37,420 nucleotides of DNA. Origin: Saprospiraceae bacterium (GTDB lineage: Bacteria; Bacteroidota; Bacteroidia; Chitinophagales; Saprospiraceae). Below, piece after piece: positions 28,077 to 37,420 of the stretch. The stretch covers positions 1 through 37,420 of the forward strand of contig JAHQVP010000264.1 of the NCBI GenBank assembly GCA_019634275.1, in the 5' to 3' direction. Made by a program: the position numbers and the translations under genes. The notes under the pieces are model-generated. The model had not been told where the DNA came from. It worked only from the letters and a program-made list of their open reading frames with translations, and did no database searches. Within the stretch, counting starts at the first letter, position 1. Each line of letters begins with the position of its first letter.

Positions 28077-28909
28077 TGAAGAATAAAAACACATCGGCAA
28101 TACTGGCATTCTTGCTCGGCGTTTTTGGCATTCACCGATTCTATCTGGGCCAAGTAGGCCTGGGTATTCTGTATGTATTGCTTTCCATGACCACGATTTC
28201 TGTCATTCTTGGCATCCTCGATGGCATCATCTTCCTTACCATGGATGATGATGTTTTTGATGCCAAGTACAACAACAAACGTGAATTTCGACAACCGCGT
28301 CAACGACGGCAGACTCGCCCAGATTTTCGACGGCCACCTCGCACCACTCGTCGCCAGGAGCGAGGAACCGCTCAACAACAATACCGCCGGCAGCGACGAA
28401 CCGCTCCACCCGCTCCTCGCACTACGCGGCAGCGACCCCAAGCCGCAAGACGCGTACCTACACATTCCCCTAAGAAGAATCCCTTCAAAGCTTCCGGCAT
28501 CCGAAAATTCAAGGACTTTGAATATGATGGTGCCATTGAAGACTTTAATCAGGCACTGAAGATTGCCCCGAAGGACGTCTCGATCCATTTTAATATTGCC
28601 TGTGCCTACTCCTTGATGGAGAATACCGAAAAATCGTTCTATCACTTAAGTGAAGCGGTCCAACTGGGATTCAACGATTTTGGGAAGATTGACACCCATG
28701 ATGCGCTAGCATATGTGCGCATACAACCCAATTGGGAAGATTTCAAGCAAAATGGCTATACCCTCCGTAAGCAGTTGGCTGCACCAGAAAAGAACCTTCT
28801 CGATGACGATGTCCTCCTCTTGCAAATCAAGAAACTGAATGAACTGAAAGAGAAGGGACTAATTACGGAGAAAGAATTTTTAGAACAGAAGCAAAAATTG
28901 ATGCGTTAG
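28076..28909 (+). CDS. TM2 domain protein with Arg-rich linker, TPR-like segment and C-terminal SHOCT-like motif
   Basis: SAILAFLLGVFGIHRFYLGQVGLGILYVL (TM2); Arg/Gln/Pro-rich linker; DFNQALKIAPKDVSIHFNIACAYSLM; LKKLNELKEKGLITEKEFLEQKQKLM-type C-terminus. Confidence 0.8.
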   Translation: MKNKNTSAILAFLLGVFGIHRFYLGQVGLGILYVLLSMTTISVILGILDGIIFLTMDDDVFDAKYNNKREFRQPRQRRQTRPDFRRPPRTTRRQERGTAQQQYRRQRRTAPPAPRTTRQRPQAARRVPTHSPKKNPFKASGIRKFKDFEYDGAIEDFNQALKIAPKDVSIHFNIACAYSLMENTEKSFYHLSEAVQLGFNDFGKIDTHDALAYVRIQPNWEDFKQNGYTLRKQLAAPEKNLLDDDVLLLQIKKLNELKEKGLITEKEFLEQKQKLMR

Positions 28910-28926
28910 TTCGTTTTAGGTATATA

Positions 28927-29586
28927 ATGAATGCTTCCTCTCTTATATCCGATGACATAATCCCACTGCGCACCTCCACCTTGGGCTCCGAGGCGTTGGA
29001 GATCATGAGCGAGTTCCACCTTGCCCATTTACCGATTGTCAATGACAAACAGCTGTTGGGTATTCTTAGTGAAGAAGACATCTTAGAACATGATGTAGCG
29101 GAGCCCGTTGGGGCCTATCATTTGTCCCTCTCACGCGTCGAAGCGAAGCAAAATGACCACATTTTTGATGTGATGGGCATGATGACACGTCATAAGCTCA
29201 CCTCACTACCTGTCGTGGATGAAGATGCAACCTATCTGGGCTTGATCAGTGATCGAGACTTATTGCGGTACTTTGGCAATGCCTTTGCTTTTGATGATCT
29301 CGGAGGGATCATTGTGCTGCAAATGAGCAAGCCTGATTACAGCCTTTCCGAGATCGCACGCATCGTCGAATCCGAACAAACCTTCATCATAAGCACGTTT
29401 ATTACATCTGAAGCACTATCCAACCGCATCCAGGTACACTTGCGATTGAATACCACAGACCTGCAACGGGTAGTCGCAGCACTTGAACGCTTTGAATACG
29501 ATGTCCAAGCCTTATACACACTAGACGATTCTGCGGACATATACAAAGACAGGTATGAGTCGTTTATGCACTACTTGGGTATGTAG
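28927..29586 (+). CDS. CBS-domain pair protein
   Basis: 219 aa; MSEFHLAHLPIVNDKQLLGILSEEDIL and MTRHKLTSLPVVDEDATYLGLISDRDLL. Confidence 0.85.
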   Translation: MNASSLISDDIIPLRTSTLGSEALEIMSEFHLAHLPIVNDKQLLGILSEEDILEHDVAEPVGAYHLSLSRVEAKQNDHIFDVMGMMTRHKLTSLPVVDEDATYLGLISDRDLLRYFGNAFAFDDLGGIIVLQMSKPDYSLSEIARIVESEQTFIISTFITSEALSNRIQVHLRLNTTDLQRVVAALERFEYDVQALYTLDDSADIYKDRYESFMHYLGM

Positions 29587-30997
29587 TCTCCTTCCTGCCC
29601 TCTTGCTATCATGGACAGGCTCGGGACTGATGGCTCAAAGCCAGGCCGATGCGGGTCTAGATTCAGTCAAGGTTGATCGCATCCTTATCGAAGGAAACAA
29701 GAAAACCAAAGAAGCCTACATCCTTCGGGAAATGGGCATCAAAGTAGGCGATCGTATTCCCGTCACAGACCTGCAATCTACTTTGGTGCAGAGTCGAAGT
29801 CTTCTGCAAAACACCGGACTGTTTAACGACATCCAAATCAACATTGCAGAATGGGACGAAGTTACCCATGAGGTGACCCTCGTTGTCGAGCTCAGCGAAT
29901 CCTGGTACATCTTTCCGATACCGATCTTGAGTCTGGCAGATCGCAGCTTCAATGTCTGGTGGAAAGTCCATAATCGAGACATCAACCGATTGAACTATGG
30001 CATCAATTTCATTTGGGTAAATTTTTCTGGCGTCAATGATAAGATCAAGTTAAATCTCCAGGGAGGCTACCGAAGAAGAGTGCGACTGCAGTACGATCGT
30101 CCTTACATCAATCGGCAGAAGACGTTGGGATTTTCGGCACGGTACGAGATTGTGCACCAAAGGGAGTTTCAATTCGAAACCAGAGGAAACAAACAACAGT
30201 TTTATCGCGACGAGGAACAACTCATTTTTCGTCGTCAGCGGGCCATTTTTGGCATGAGCTATCGCCCCGGTGTGGTCAGCAGTCATGGCTTCCTCGTCAA
30301 GTACGAGCGCAATCGCATAGATCCTGAGGCGAGTGACCTCAATCCAGGATATTTTTTAAATGGTGCAGACCAACAGCGATATTTCCAATTGTCTTATTCG
30401 TTTGTGCGAGAGCGTCGAGACAATAAATTTTATGCGCTGCGTGGAACGTACCTGGGACTCAGTGCCAGTAAGGAGGGGCTTGGCATCTTCTCCGAACGAA
30501 ACAAGTTTTTGACCGAAGGTACTTTCGCACACTTTTGGCCGATTACCGAAAAGATCAATCTAGAGACCCGTCTCAAAGCACGAAAAGAATGGGTGCAAGA
30601 AGCCCAACCCTATTTTGGCTTGACCGCATTGGGCTACGGAGAGACTTTTGTCCGGGGTTACGAACTTTATATCGTCGATGGAACGGACTATGTCCTATCG
30701 CAAAATTCTCTGCGCTTTCGCATCTTTTCAAAAGTCTTCAACTTTGGAAAGATCATTCCGTTAGAGACTTATCGGAAATTTCCAATCGATGTGTACTTTA
30801 CAGTAAATGGTGATTTCGGCTATGCACGCAATGACTTTTTTAATGAAGAGAACCCCTTAAACAACCGTTGGCTTAGAGGCGGTGGAATTGGACTGGATTT
30901 TGTACTCTATACCAAGTATGCATTCCAGTTTGAATACAGTCGCAATCATTTTTTTAAAGAAGGAGGGATATTTCTAAACTATCGCACCAGGATCTAA
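29555..30997 (+). CDS. Omp85/BamA-like outer membrane protein with a single POTRA-like domain
   Basis: Signal peptide; VDRILIEGNKKTKEAYILREMGIKVGDRI...LLQNTGLFNDIQINI POTRA pattern; FVRGYEL barrel L6-like motif; terminal barrel strands. Confidence 0.8.
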   Translation: MSRLCTTWVCSLLPALLLSWTGSGLMAQSQADAGLDSVKVDRILIEGNKKTKEAYILREMGIKVGDRIPVTDLQSTLVQSRSLLQNTGLFNDIQINIAEWDEVTHEVTLVVELSESWYIFPIPILSLADRSFNVWWKVHNRDINRLNYGINFIWVNFSGVNDKIKLNLQGGYRRRVRLQYDRPYINRQKTLGFSARYEIVHQREFQFETRGNKQQFYRDEEQLIFRRQRAIFGMSYRPGVVSSHGFLVKYERNRIDPEASDLNPGYFLNGADQQRYFQLSYSFVRERRDNKFYALRGTYLGLSASKEGLGIFSERNKFLTEGTFAHFWPITEKINLETRLKARKEWVQEAQPYFGLTALGYGETFVRGYELYIVDGTDYVLSQNSLRFRIFSKVFNFGKIIPLETYRKFPIDVYFTVNGDFGYARNDFFNEENPLNNRWLRGGGIGLDFVLYTKYAFQFEYSRNHFFKEGGIFLNYRTRI

Positions 30998-31884
30998 TGA
31001 AGGTATTCATATTTGGTCGAACCATAAACGACGAGCAGGTTTCAACGATTCGAGGCCTGTTGAAAACCCTTCAAAGGGAAGGCGCCCAGGTGGCTGTATA
31101 TTATCCATATAGCGATCTTTTGGCCGCGAAAGTGGGATTCCTTGATGATTATGATTTGATCCGCAGCACCGACCAGCTCCGCATGTTTGGTCCTGATTTT
31201 GCTTTCACACTGGGTGGTGATGGGACCATGTTGAGCGCGGCATTGATCATAAAGGATACGGGTATCCCCGTGATCGGAATCAACCTTGGACGATTGGGAT
31301 TTCTGGCCAGCATTGAGCAGAAGCATATTGATCGAGCTCTTACTGAGCTCAAGCATAAGCGATACAGTCTTGAAAGCAGATCATTGATCTCACTGGATTC
31401 CAATCTCCCACTCTTCGAGGATGCCAATTTTGCGCTCAATGATTTTACCATTCTGAAGAGAGACAACTCCTCGATGATCATCATACACACCTATCTAAAC
31501 GGGGAGTTTCTCAATTCCTACTGGGCAGATGGCCTCATCGTTTCCACTCCTACGGGTTCTACCGGCTATTCCCTTAGTTGTGGTGGACCCATCGTCTTTC
31601 CGGAATCAAGAAGTCTGGTTATAACTCCCGTAGCACCCCATAATCTCAATGTCCGTCCTATTATCATTCCCGATGACTCCACAATCAGTTTTAAGGTTGA
31701 GGGCCGAACCGACAACTTCCTTTGCACGTTGGATTCGCGATCAGAGATCATCACGGATGCATATGAACTCTCCATCCGCAAGTGTGACTTTCTGTTGAGT
31801 TTGGTGCGGCTAGAAGGCATGTCTTTTTCGCGGACCATGCGCAGCAAACTGTTATGGGGACACGACATGAGAAAATTTTCTTGA
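30997..31884 (+). CDS. nadK: NAD kinase
   Basis: FTLGGDGTMLSAALI, GINLGRLGFLA, NDFTILKRD, ADGLIVSTPTGSTGYSLSCGGPI. Confidence 0.93.
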   Translation: MKVFIFGRTINDEQVSTIRGLLKTLQREGAQVAVYYPYSDLLAAKVGFLDDYDLIRSTDQLRMFGPDFAFTLGGDGTMLSAALIIKDTGIPVIGINLGRLGFLASIEQKHIDRALTELKHKRYSLESRSLISLDSNLPLFEDANFALNDFTILKRDNSSMIIIHTYLNGEFLNSYWADGLIVSTPTGSTGYSLSCGGPIVFPESRSLVITPVAPHNLNVRPIIIPDDSTISFKVEGRTDNFLCTLDSRSEIITDAYELSIRKCDFLLSLVRLEGMSFSRTMRSKLLWGHDMRKFS

Positions 31885-31915
31885 GTGATGGCGATTCTAG
31901 CGAACTTGTTATAAT

Positions 31916-32614
31916 TTGACTGTCCCGATTGTGTCCAGTGTCTTTAGAACATATCAACCAGAAATCTACCAGCAGTTTCATGAGATTGAAGAGACTGCCT
32001 ATCACGACATGGTCAAGTTTTACGAAAAACATGCGCTTCTCATTGATCAACTTGACATCGAGGCATATTTCGAGGTAAAAAGCACGTATGGGATTGCTCT
32101 GTTTGAGATCGGTCGTTATCGAGAGTTTATTGACTTGTCACAAGGTCTTCTGGAAGGAATTATCTATCACAACATCAAGTTGATACATGGAGAGGACCTC
32201 TACGAAAAGCTTTTGCTTAAGAGAGCAGCCGCACATTATCAGCTATTGGCCTATGATGAGGCAGAGTTCATTCTGAGGCAGTTGATCCGTATGAATCCAA
32301 ATAACAATGTGGCCGTGTATCTGCTCAAACGCACCTTAATTCGGAATCAACCCAAATCAATTACTAATGTCAAGGGCGTGAGCATTCTGCTTTTTCTTAC
32401 TGCGGCAGCGCTGATCGCATCAGAGTTGCTGATAGTACGCGCATTCTTTCCGGAATGGAGCGATGCAATGGAGTCCTTACGCAATCTGGTCTTTGGCGCG
32501 GGTTTTCTGGCGCTGGCTGGAGCGGATCTATATCATCGGATGATTTCGATTCGTGTCTCCAATCGCTTGTTGGAAGATGCTCGGGCGGATGAATCTGTAC
32601 AGCAACATGCCTGA
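31916..32614 (+). CDS. Hypothetical TPR-like protein with two predicted C-terminal TM helices
   Basis: 232 aa; helical repeat region DEAEFILRQLIRMNPNNNVAVYLLKRTL; hydrophobic GVSILLFLTAAALIASELLIV and LVFGAGFLALAGADLY; TTG 31916 or GTG 31931 start. Confidence 0.6.
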   Translation: MTVPIVSSVFRTYQPEIYQQFHEIEETAYHDMVKFYEKHALLIDQLDIEAYFEVKSTYGIALFEIGRYREFIDLSQGLLEGIIYHNIKLIHGEDLYEKLLLKRAAAHYQLLAYDEAEFILRQLIRMNPNNNVAVYLLKRTLIRNQPKSITNVKGVSILLFLTAAALIASELLIVRAFFPEWSDAMESLRNLVFGAGFLALAGADLYHRMISIRVSNRLLEDARADESVQQHA

Positions 32615-33737
32615 TTTCACCCCAGAGGAACTGAGTCATTACAATCGCCATCTGATATTACCAGAAATAGGGCTGATTGGTCAAACAAAGCTCAAACAAA
32701 GTGCCGTTTTGGTTATTGGAGCTGGTGGGTTGGGTTGTCCAGCTTTGCAATATCTTGCTGCCGCTGGTGTCGGTCACATTGGCATCGTTGATGGAGATGT
32801 CGTAGACACCAGCAATCTGCATCGGCAAGTCCTATATGGGATGCAGGATGTGGGACGCCCAAAAGTGGAAGCAGCGGCCGAGCGTCTCTCTGCCCTCAAT
32901 CCGCATATAAGGATCAGTTACTGGCAAGAATACTTGACAAGCGAGAATGCACTGTCCATCTTTTCGGGATTTGATCTTGTGCTGGATGGAACAGACAATT
33001 TTCCAACCCGCTATTTAGTCAACGATGCCTGTGTTTTGTCCGATAAGATCAATGTTTATGGGTCGATCTTTCGATTTGAAGGCCAGGTTGCCGTTTTTAA
33101 TGCGCTGCGTGCCGATGGGTCAAGAGGACCAAACTACCGAGACCTCTTCCCTGAGCCGCCAGCTCCGGACACCGTTCCTAATTGTGCCGAAGCAGGAGTA
33201 TTGGGTGTCTTGCCGGGCATAATTGGCAGTCTCCAGGCAAATGAGGCCATTAAGCTGATAACAGCTGCCGGAGATGCTCTTGATGGTAAATTGATGCTTT
33301 TCGACGCCCTTAGCCTGACCTCAAGGATACTAAAGATCCGATCTAAGGTGCCTCGCATCCAAATCAACCAACTGATCGACTATGAGCTATTCTGTGGCAT
33401 TGAGACCAAATCAGAAGCAATACCGCAACTTGCTGTGAAAGACTTTGAGCGACGACGACTCGACGGCAATGCTCCCATGTTATGGGATGTTAGAGAACCG
33501 TACGAGTATGAAATATGCAATCTTGGAGGTCTCCTCATTCCAATCGGAGAAGTAGCACAACGCCTCGCAGAAATACCACGAGATAAGGAAGTCGTGGTAC
33601 ATTGTCGGACTGGAGTTCGGAGTGAAAAAGCAATTCTGATGTTGAAAGAACAACATGGATACCAAAATCTAGTCAACCTGACGGGAGGCATTCTGGCCTA
33701 TGCGAAAGAAGTCGACTCCTCGATGCAACAGTACTAA
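32589..33737 (+). CDS. HesA/MoeB/ThiF (E1-like) adenylyltransferase with C-terminal rhodanese domain
   Basis: VLVIGAGGLGCPALQYLAAAGVGHIGIVDGDVVDTSNLHRQVLY, NCAEAGVLGVLPGIIGSLQANEAIK; rhodanese VVHCRTGVRSEKAI. Confidence 0.9.
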   Translation: MNLYSNMPDFTPEELSHYNRHLILPEIGLIGQTKLKQSAVLVIGAGGLGCPALQYLAAAGVGHIGIVDGDVVDTSNLHRQVLYGMQDVGRPKVEAAAERLSALNPHIRISYWQEYLTSENALSIFSGFDLVLDGTDNFPTRYLVNDACVLSDKINVYGSIFRFEGQVAVFNALRADGSRGPNYRDLFPEPPAPDTVPNCAEAGVLGVLPGIIGSLQANEAIKLITAAGDALDGKLMLFDALSLTSRILKIRSKVPRIQINQLIDYELFCGIETKSEAIPQLAVKDFERRRLDGNAPMLWDVREPYEYEICNLGGLLIPIGEVAQRLAEIPRDKEVVVHCRTGVRSEKAILMLKEQHGYQNLVNLTGGILAYAKEVDSSMQQY

Positions 33738-33755
33738 TACAATCACTACGAGCTC

Positions 33756-35483
33756 CTAGCGGATCAATGTGACAGTCCCGCCTTGCACCCTCTTCTCTGC
33801 TCCCGCTTGCTCGATTTCGATAACATAGGTATAGACTCCTGTTGGCATCAACTCTCCCTTGACTCTTCCATCCCACCCCTGGTTTGGATCATTGGATTCA
33901 AAAAGCTGTACTCCCCAGCGATTAAAGACGAGCATGCGGTAGGCTGAGATTCCCCCAGCAAAAATAAATTCAGGACGAAATTCGCGATTGGTGCCGCTGG
34001 GCGCAAAGGCATTGGGAAGATAGGCTTCCACTTTTTGCTCCAGACACGCTTGATTGCTCAAAGCCGTCAGGGTGTCGGTTCCGCTGGCATTGGTATGAAT
34101 GGCTTTGGTTAGATAACATACCTCTAGTGACGCTTGCATCGGATCTACTGCTTCGACAAACTGCAGTTGATCAATCGGTAGATCAGTCACTTCGCCGGTT
34201 CCCATGTTGGTGATTTTACACAACGAATACGATACCAACTCGCGGCCACTGAGATCGAATGGTGTCCAATTGAGTGTGTTGTTGTTCTGTTCATTAGTGG
34301 ATACTTGCAAGTGCATGGAAGACCCTACAGCAGATCTGACCGTGGTATCGCACTGATCGACCAACGTTATCTGATATTGATGAGACTGCTGATTGACCAT
34401 TGCTGTAGGATCAAATTCGACATTGTCTTGAGTACTTGGGTACATGTCTGCATAGGATTGGATCACCTGAAAGGTGGCTCCATCATCATCACTGCGCTCA
34501 ATGTCCAGCTCATTCAGATCTGCATTGGTATTGTAGGACCAGTCAAGGGCCACGGCCGCACCATCAACACTGATATTATCTAAGGTCAAGAGGGTAATGG
34601 GTGATAACACATCGGGTCGCACACAGATCGTATTGCTTCTGGCCGTTACGCCCGTGTTGGATTCATGTGCCACGACATAAATGCAATATTCGATTTCACT
34701 TGATACGTTGATGATGCCAAGAAAGTCGGTATCTCCACGCACATTGTGTTCGGGATCGGGGACCGTCCCATTTTCGCCGATGTAGACGTCATTTATGCGC
34801 ACCGGATTGTCCCATCCCGTATATAGGTCCCAATAGAGCTCAATCGTTTTGCGACAAAAATCAGCGCTGTCTCGCAGGTGAATGGTCGTATGCGGATTGG
34901 AGGGATACTGGGTGTCATTTCCGCAAAGGTCAAAACCCCACACCCGATAGTACTCGGGATGCAGGTCCGCTTCCGAATCGGTGTCAATGTATTCGTTGGA
35001 ACCCATCACGGTGTCCAATATCTCCGTGATGCCTTGATCGAGCAATGTTTTTTCGATCACGTACCCGACGATGGTCTGAGACGGATGTGGGTACCATCGA
35101 ATATTGACGCTTCCATCCGCATTCACATTCAGTCGTTCAATCCTAACCTCCTGCAGTTGAGGGCTGCCTACCGTATCAGAAGGAGGACTCATGGGCATAG
35201 GACATCCGTACTGAGCGACCAAATAATAAAAACGATCTCCAGGCACATCGTGTACAAATTCCACTACGGTAGGATCCGTGACGGTCTCTATGAGACCAAA
35301 AGGCCCAGTTTCTGTCGAGCTGTAGTACACCTCGAGCGCCGCGAAGGCACCGCAGGACACCGTCGGCAAAGACCATGTCAGTGTATCTCCCTTCAGACAA
35401 TTAAATACGGGAGGGTCTACCTGGCCTGATACGGCAGTGCTGTGAAAAAACAACAAGGCTAGGGCAATGGATCGAATTGTCAA
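33756..35483 (-). CDS. Secreted protein with gliding-motility-associated (T9SS type B) C-terminal domain (TTG start)
   Basis: LPNAFAPSGTNREFRPEFIFAGGISAYRMLVFNRWGVQLFESNDPNQGWDGRVKGELMPTGVYTYVIEIE; signal peptide; fibronectin-like repeats. Confidence 0.85.
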   Translation of the reverse strand: MTIRSIALALLFFHSTAVSGQVDPPVFNCLKGDTLTWSLPTVSCGAFAALEVYYSSTETGPFGLIETVTDPTVVEFVHDVPGDRFYYLVAQYGCPMPMSPPSDTVGSPQLQEVRIERLNVNADGSVNIRWYPHPSQTIVGYVIEKTLLDQGITEILDTVMGSNEYIDTDSEADLHPEYYRVWGFDLCGNDTQYPSNPHTTIHLRDSADFCRKTIELYWDLYTGWDNPVRINDVYIGENGTVPDPEHNVRGDTDFLGIINVSSEIEYCIYVVAHESNTGVTARSNTICVRPDVLSPITLLTLDNISVDGAAVALDWSYNTNADLNELDIERSDDDGATFQVIQSYADMYPSTQDNVEFDPTAMVNQQSHQYQITLVDQCDTTVRSAVGSSMHLQVSTNEQNNNTLNWTPFDLSGRELVSYSLCKITNMGTGEVTDLPIDQLQFVEAVDPMQASLEVCYLTKAIHTNASGTDTLTALSNQACLEQKVEAYLPNAFAPSGTNREFRPEFIFAGGISAYRMLVFNRWGVQLFESNDPNQGWDGRVKGELMPTGVYTYVIEIEQAGAEKRVQGGTVTLIR

Positions 35484-35504
35484 ATCGCAAGGACTTCTGA
35501 TGAA

Positions 35505-35543
35505 TATGACCTATTAACGATGAAAACCTGTCATTATGACCTA
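35505..35543. repeat. Two direct copies of TATGACCTA 30 bp apart upstream of the T9SS cargo gene
   Basis: TATGACCTA at 35505-35513 and 35535-35543; the second overlaps the GTCATTATGAC palindrome. Confidence 0.4.
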
Positions 35544-35621
35544 AATACTCAGATTATTGGCTAATGGTACGATATGTGCGTCATGAGAACTGCATACATC
35601 AACCTGCTTTGATATATGCGT

Positions 35622-35629
35622 TATCTTTG
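35622..35629 (+). promoter_or_regulatory. Candidate Bacteroidota -7 box TATCTTTG for secA
   Basis: Exact TAnnTTTG match 23 nt upstream of the secA ATG; no TTG at the usual spacing. Confidence 0.4.
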
Positions 35630-35652
35630 TGGACTTCTAGAAAAGAGATGGC

Positions 35653-37420
35653 ATGCTAAATGTACTGACCAAGTTATTTGGGACAAAATACGATCGTGAC
35701 GTAAAGAAATATTCTCCGCTGGTGGATCAGACCTTGGAGCACTATGAGGGTTATCGAGGCTTATCCAATGACGAATTGCGTGAAAAGACCAATGAGTTCA
35801 GATCGCGAATCGCCGAGCATCTCGTAGGCATCAACGCCGACATTGCACAGGTAGAGGAAGAAGCACGCAACGAACCCGATTTCGATGCGAAAGAATCTCT
35901 CTTTGATCAGGTAGACGAGCTAAAGAAGGAAAAAGACGGACACCTCGAAGACATCCTCAATGAATTGTTGCCAGAAGCTTTTGCTGTAGTGAAGGAAACT
36001 GCAAGAAGGTTCATGGAGAACGATACCGTTGTGGCCAAAGCTACCGATCATGATCGCGATCTGGCAGCCAAACACAGTCACATCACCATCAAAGGAGACC
36101 AGGTACATTGGGCCAATAGTTGGCTTGCGGCCGGAGGAGAGATTACCTGGAATATGTTGCACTATGATGTGCAATTAATAGGTGGCATGGTACTGCACGA
36201 TGGTAAAATTGCGGAGATGGCCACCGGTGAAGGAAAAACCCTGGTGGCAACGCTGCCTGCTTATTTGAATGGGCTGGCCGGTGAAGGAGTACACATCATC
36301 ACTGTAAATGACTACTTGGCAAGACGTGACTCTGAGTGGGTAGCACCCATCTATCAATTTCTCTTCCTCACTGTTGATTGCATTGACAAATACAAGCCCC
36401 ACTCCGAAGAGCGCAAACGAGCATATCGTTGTGACATTACCTATGGGACCAATAGCGAATTTGGTTTCGATTATCTGCGTGATAATATGGTGCGCTCTAC
36501 CTCAGAGCTCGTGCAACGTAAACACCATTTTTCGATGATTGACGAGGTTGATTCTGTGCTCATTGATGATGCCAGAACACCTCTGATTATTTCTGGTCCG
36601 ATTCCACAGGGCAGTGAAGATCAAGAATACATCTCGCTGAGACCTGCTGTCGAAAAGCTCATTGGTGCTCAACGAAAGATGGCAACGGACTACCTGGCAA
36701 AAGCAAAAAAAGCCATTGCAGAAGGAGCCTTGGGGCATGGAGAAGACGAAGGAGGCATGCATCTATTGCGTGCATATCGTGCATTGCCAAAATACCGCCC
36801 ACTGATCAAATTCTTGAGTGAAGATGGCGTCCGCGTGACGTTGCAAAAGGCCGAGAATTTCTACATGCAAGAGCAGTCAAAAAATATGCACATCGTTGAC
36901 GAGCCCTTGCTGTTTACGATTGACGAGAAAAATCGACAGGTTGACCTGACTGAGCGTGGTACCGAGTTTCTCTCCAAAGGCAGCTCTGATCAGCACTTCT
37001 TCATTATGCCCGATATCGCAACCTCGATTCTGGAAATCGAAGAAGACGAGTCTCTTGACGAAGCACAAGTCAATGAAGCCAAGCAGGAAGTCATTCAGGA
37101 CTACAGCGTGAAGTCCAAACGGCTGCATGCCATTAGTCAACTCCTCAAAGCCTACACACTATTCGAAAAAGACGAAGAGTATGTCGTCCTGGACGGTCAG
37201 GTCAAAATCGTGGATGAGCAAACTGGCCGCATGATGGAGGGACGGCGATATTCTGATGGACTTCACCAGGCCCTTGAGTCCAAGGAAAATGTCAAAGTCG
37301 GCGACCTCACACAGACCTATGCTACGGTGACCTTGCAAAACTACTTTCGGATGTACCACAAGCTGGCAGGCATGACCGGAACAGCAGAAACTGAGGCCAA
37401 CGAGTTTTGGGAGATCTACA
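35653..37420 (+). CDS. secA: Preprotein translocase ATPase SecA, N-terminal part, truncated by window edge
   Basis: [123 protein letters not shown]; not in the ORF track because open to the edge. Confidence 0.95.
   Translation, partial: MLNVLTKLFGTKYDRDVKKYSPLVDQTLEHYEGYRGLSNDELREKTNEFRSRIAEHLVGINADIAQVEEEARNEPDFDAKESLFDQVDELKKEKDGHLEDILNELLPEAFAVVKETARRFMENDTVVAKATDHDRDLAAKHSHITIKGDQVHWANSWLAAGGEITWNMLHYDVQLIGGMVLHDGKIAEMATGEGKTLVATLPAYLNGLAGEGVHIITVNDYLARRDSEWVAPIYQFLFLTVDCIDKYKPHSEERKRAYRCDITYGTNSEFGFDYLRDNMVRSTSELVQRKHHFSMIDEVDSVLIDDARTPLIISGPIPQGSEDQEYISLRPAVEKLIGAQRKMATDYLAKAKKAIAEGALGHGEDEGGMHLLRAYRALPKYRPLIKFLSEDGVRVTLQKAENFYMQEQSKNMHIVDEPLLFTIDEKNRQVDLTERGTEFLSKGSSDQHFFIMPDIATSILEIEEDESLDEAQVNEAKQEVIQDYSVKSKRLHAISQLLKAYTLFEKDEEYVVLDGQVKIVDEQTGRMMEGRRYSDGLHQALESKENVKVGDLTQTYATVTLQNYFRMYHKLAGMTGTAETEANEFWEIY

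Noticed and set aside
28073-28645. 190-aa antisense ORF over the TM2/SHOCT gene
   Set aside because: Open frame arises from Arg-rich codons on the plus strand; plus-strand domains are recognisable and coupled to neighbours.
34878-35429. 183-aa plus-strand ORF over the T9SS type B protein
   Set aside because: Antisense to a gene with a clear signal peptide and sorting domain; no supportive features.
36541-36780. Apparent insertion in SecA after the [19 protein letters not shown] motif
   Set aside because: A lineage-typical extension in Bacteroidota SecA as far as I recall, so not considered novel.
1-37420. CRISPR arrays, tRNA/rRNA genes, transposons, prophage or defence islands
   Set aside because: No regularly spaced repeats, cloverleaf-like sequences, transposase/integrase motifs or known defence domains were found by eye; intergenic gaps are mostly under 200 bp.

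Overview
The window is about 37.4 kb of dense, protein-coding chromosome that looks like Bacteroidota, probably Saprospiraceae/Lewinella-like. That lineage call is an inference from T9SS C-terminal domains, DUF3078, DUF4369, TM2/SHOCT and TAnnTTTG-like promoter elements. I support 32 CDSs, two of them truncated by the window edges (a lipoprotein on the left, secA on the right). I found no rRNA, tRNA, CRISPR, phage, transposon or recognisable defence system. Main blocks: (i) fadD-like and hpt; (ii) ECF sigma factor, 79-aa ORF, MscS-like channel and DUF3078 protein; (iii) polA; (iv) secreted PQQ-type sugar dehydrogenase; (v) GT35 phosphorylase-like, lpxD-like and acylphosphatase genes; (vi) alpha/beta-hydrolase–OsmC fusion; (vii) a minus-strand chain of Gfo/Idh/MocA oxidoreductase, TIM-barrel isomerase, TonB receptor, TMEM220, thioredoxin-TPR and amidohydrolase, divergent from xylA, an IlvD/Edd dehydratase and an esterase; (viii) a coupled plus-strand chain of RsbU-like phosphatase, TM2/SHOCT, CBS, single-POTRA Omp85, NAD kinase, TPR-like and E1-like/rhodanese genes; (ix) a T9SS type-B cargo protein and secA. 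The most notable observations are a phosphorylase homologue whose expected PLP lysine reads as Thr, the two-sided carbohydrate locus with no SusD or sugar kinase, the sigma/small ORF/MscS cassette, an E1-like protein lacking both zinc CxxC pairs, and several candidate operators. I saw no clear-cut novel system. All homology calls come from motif recognition by eye and no database search was run.
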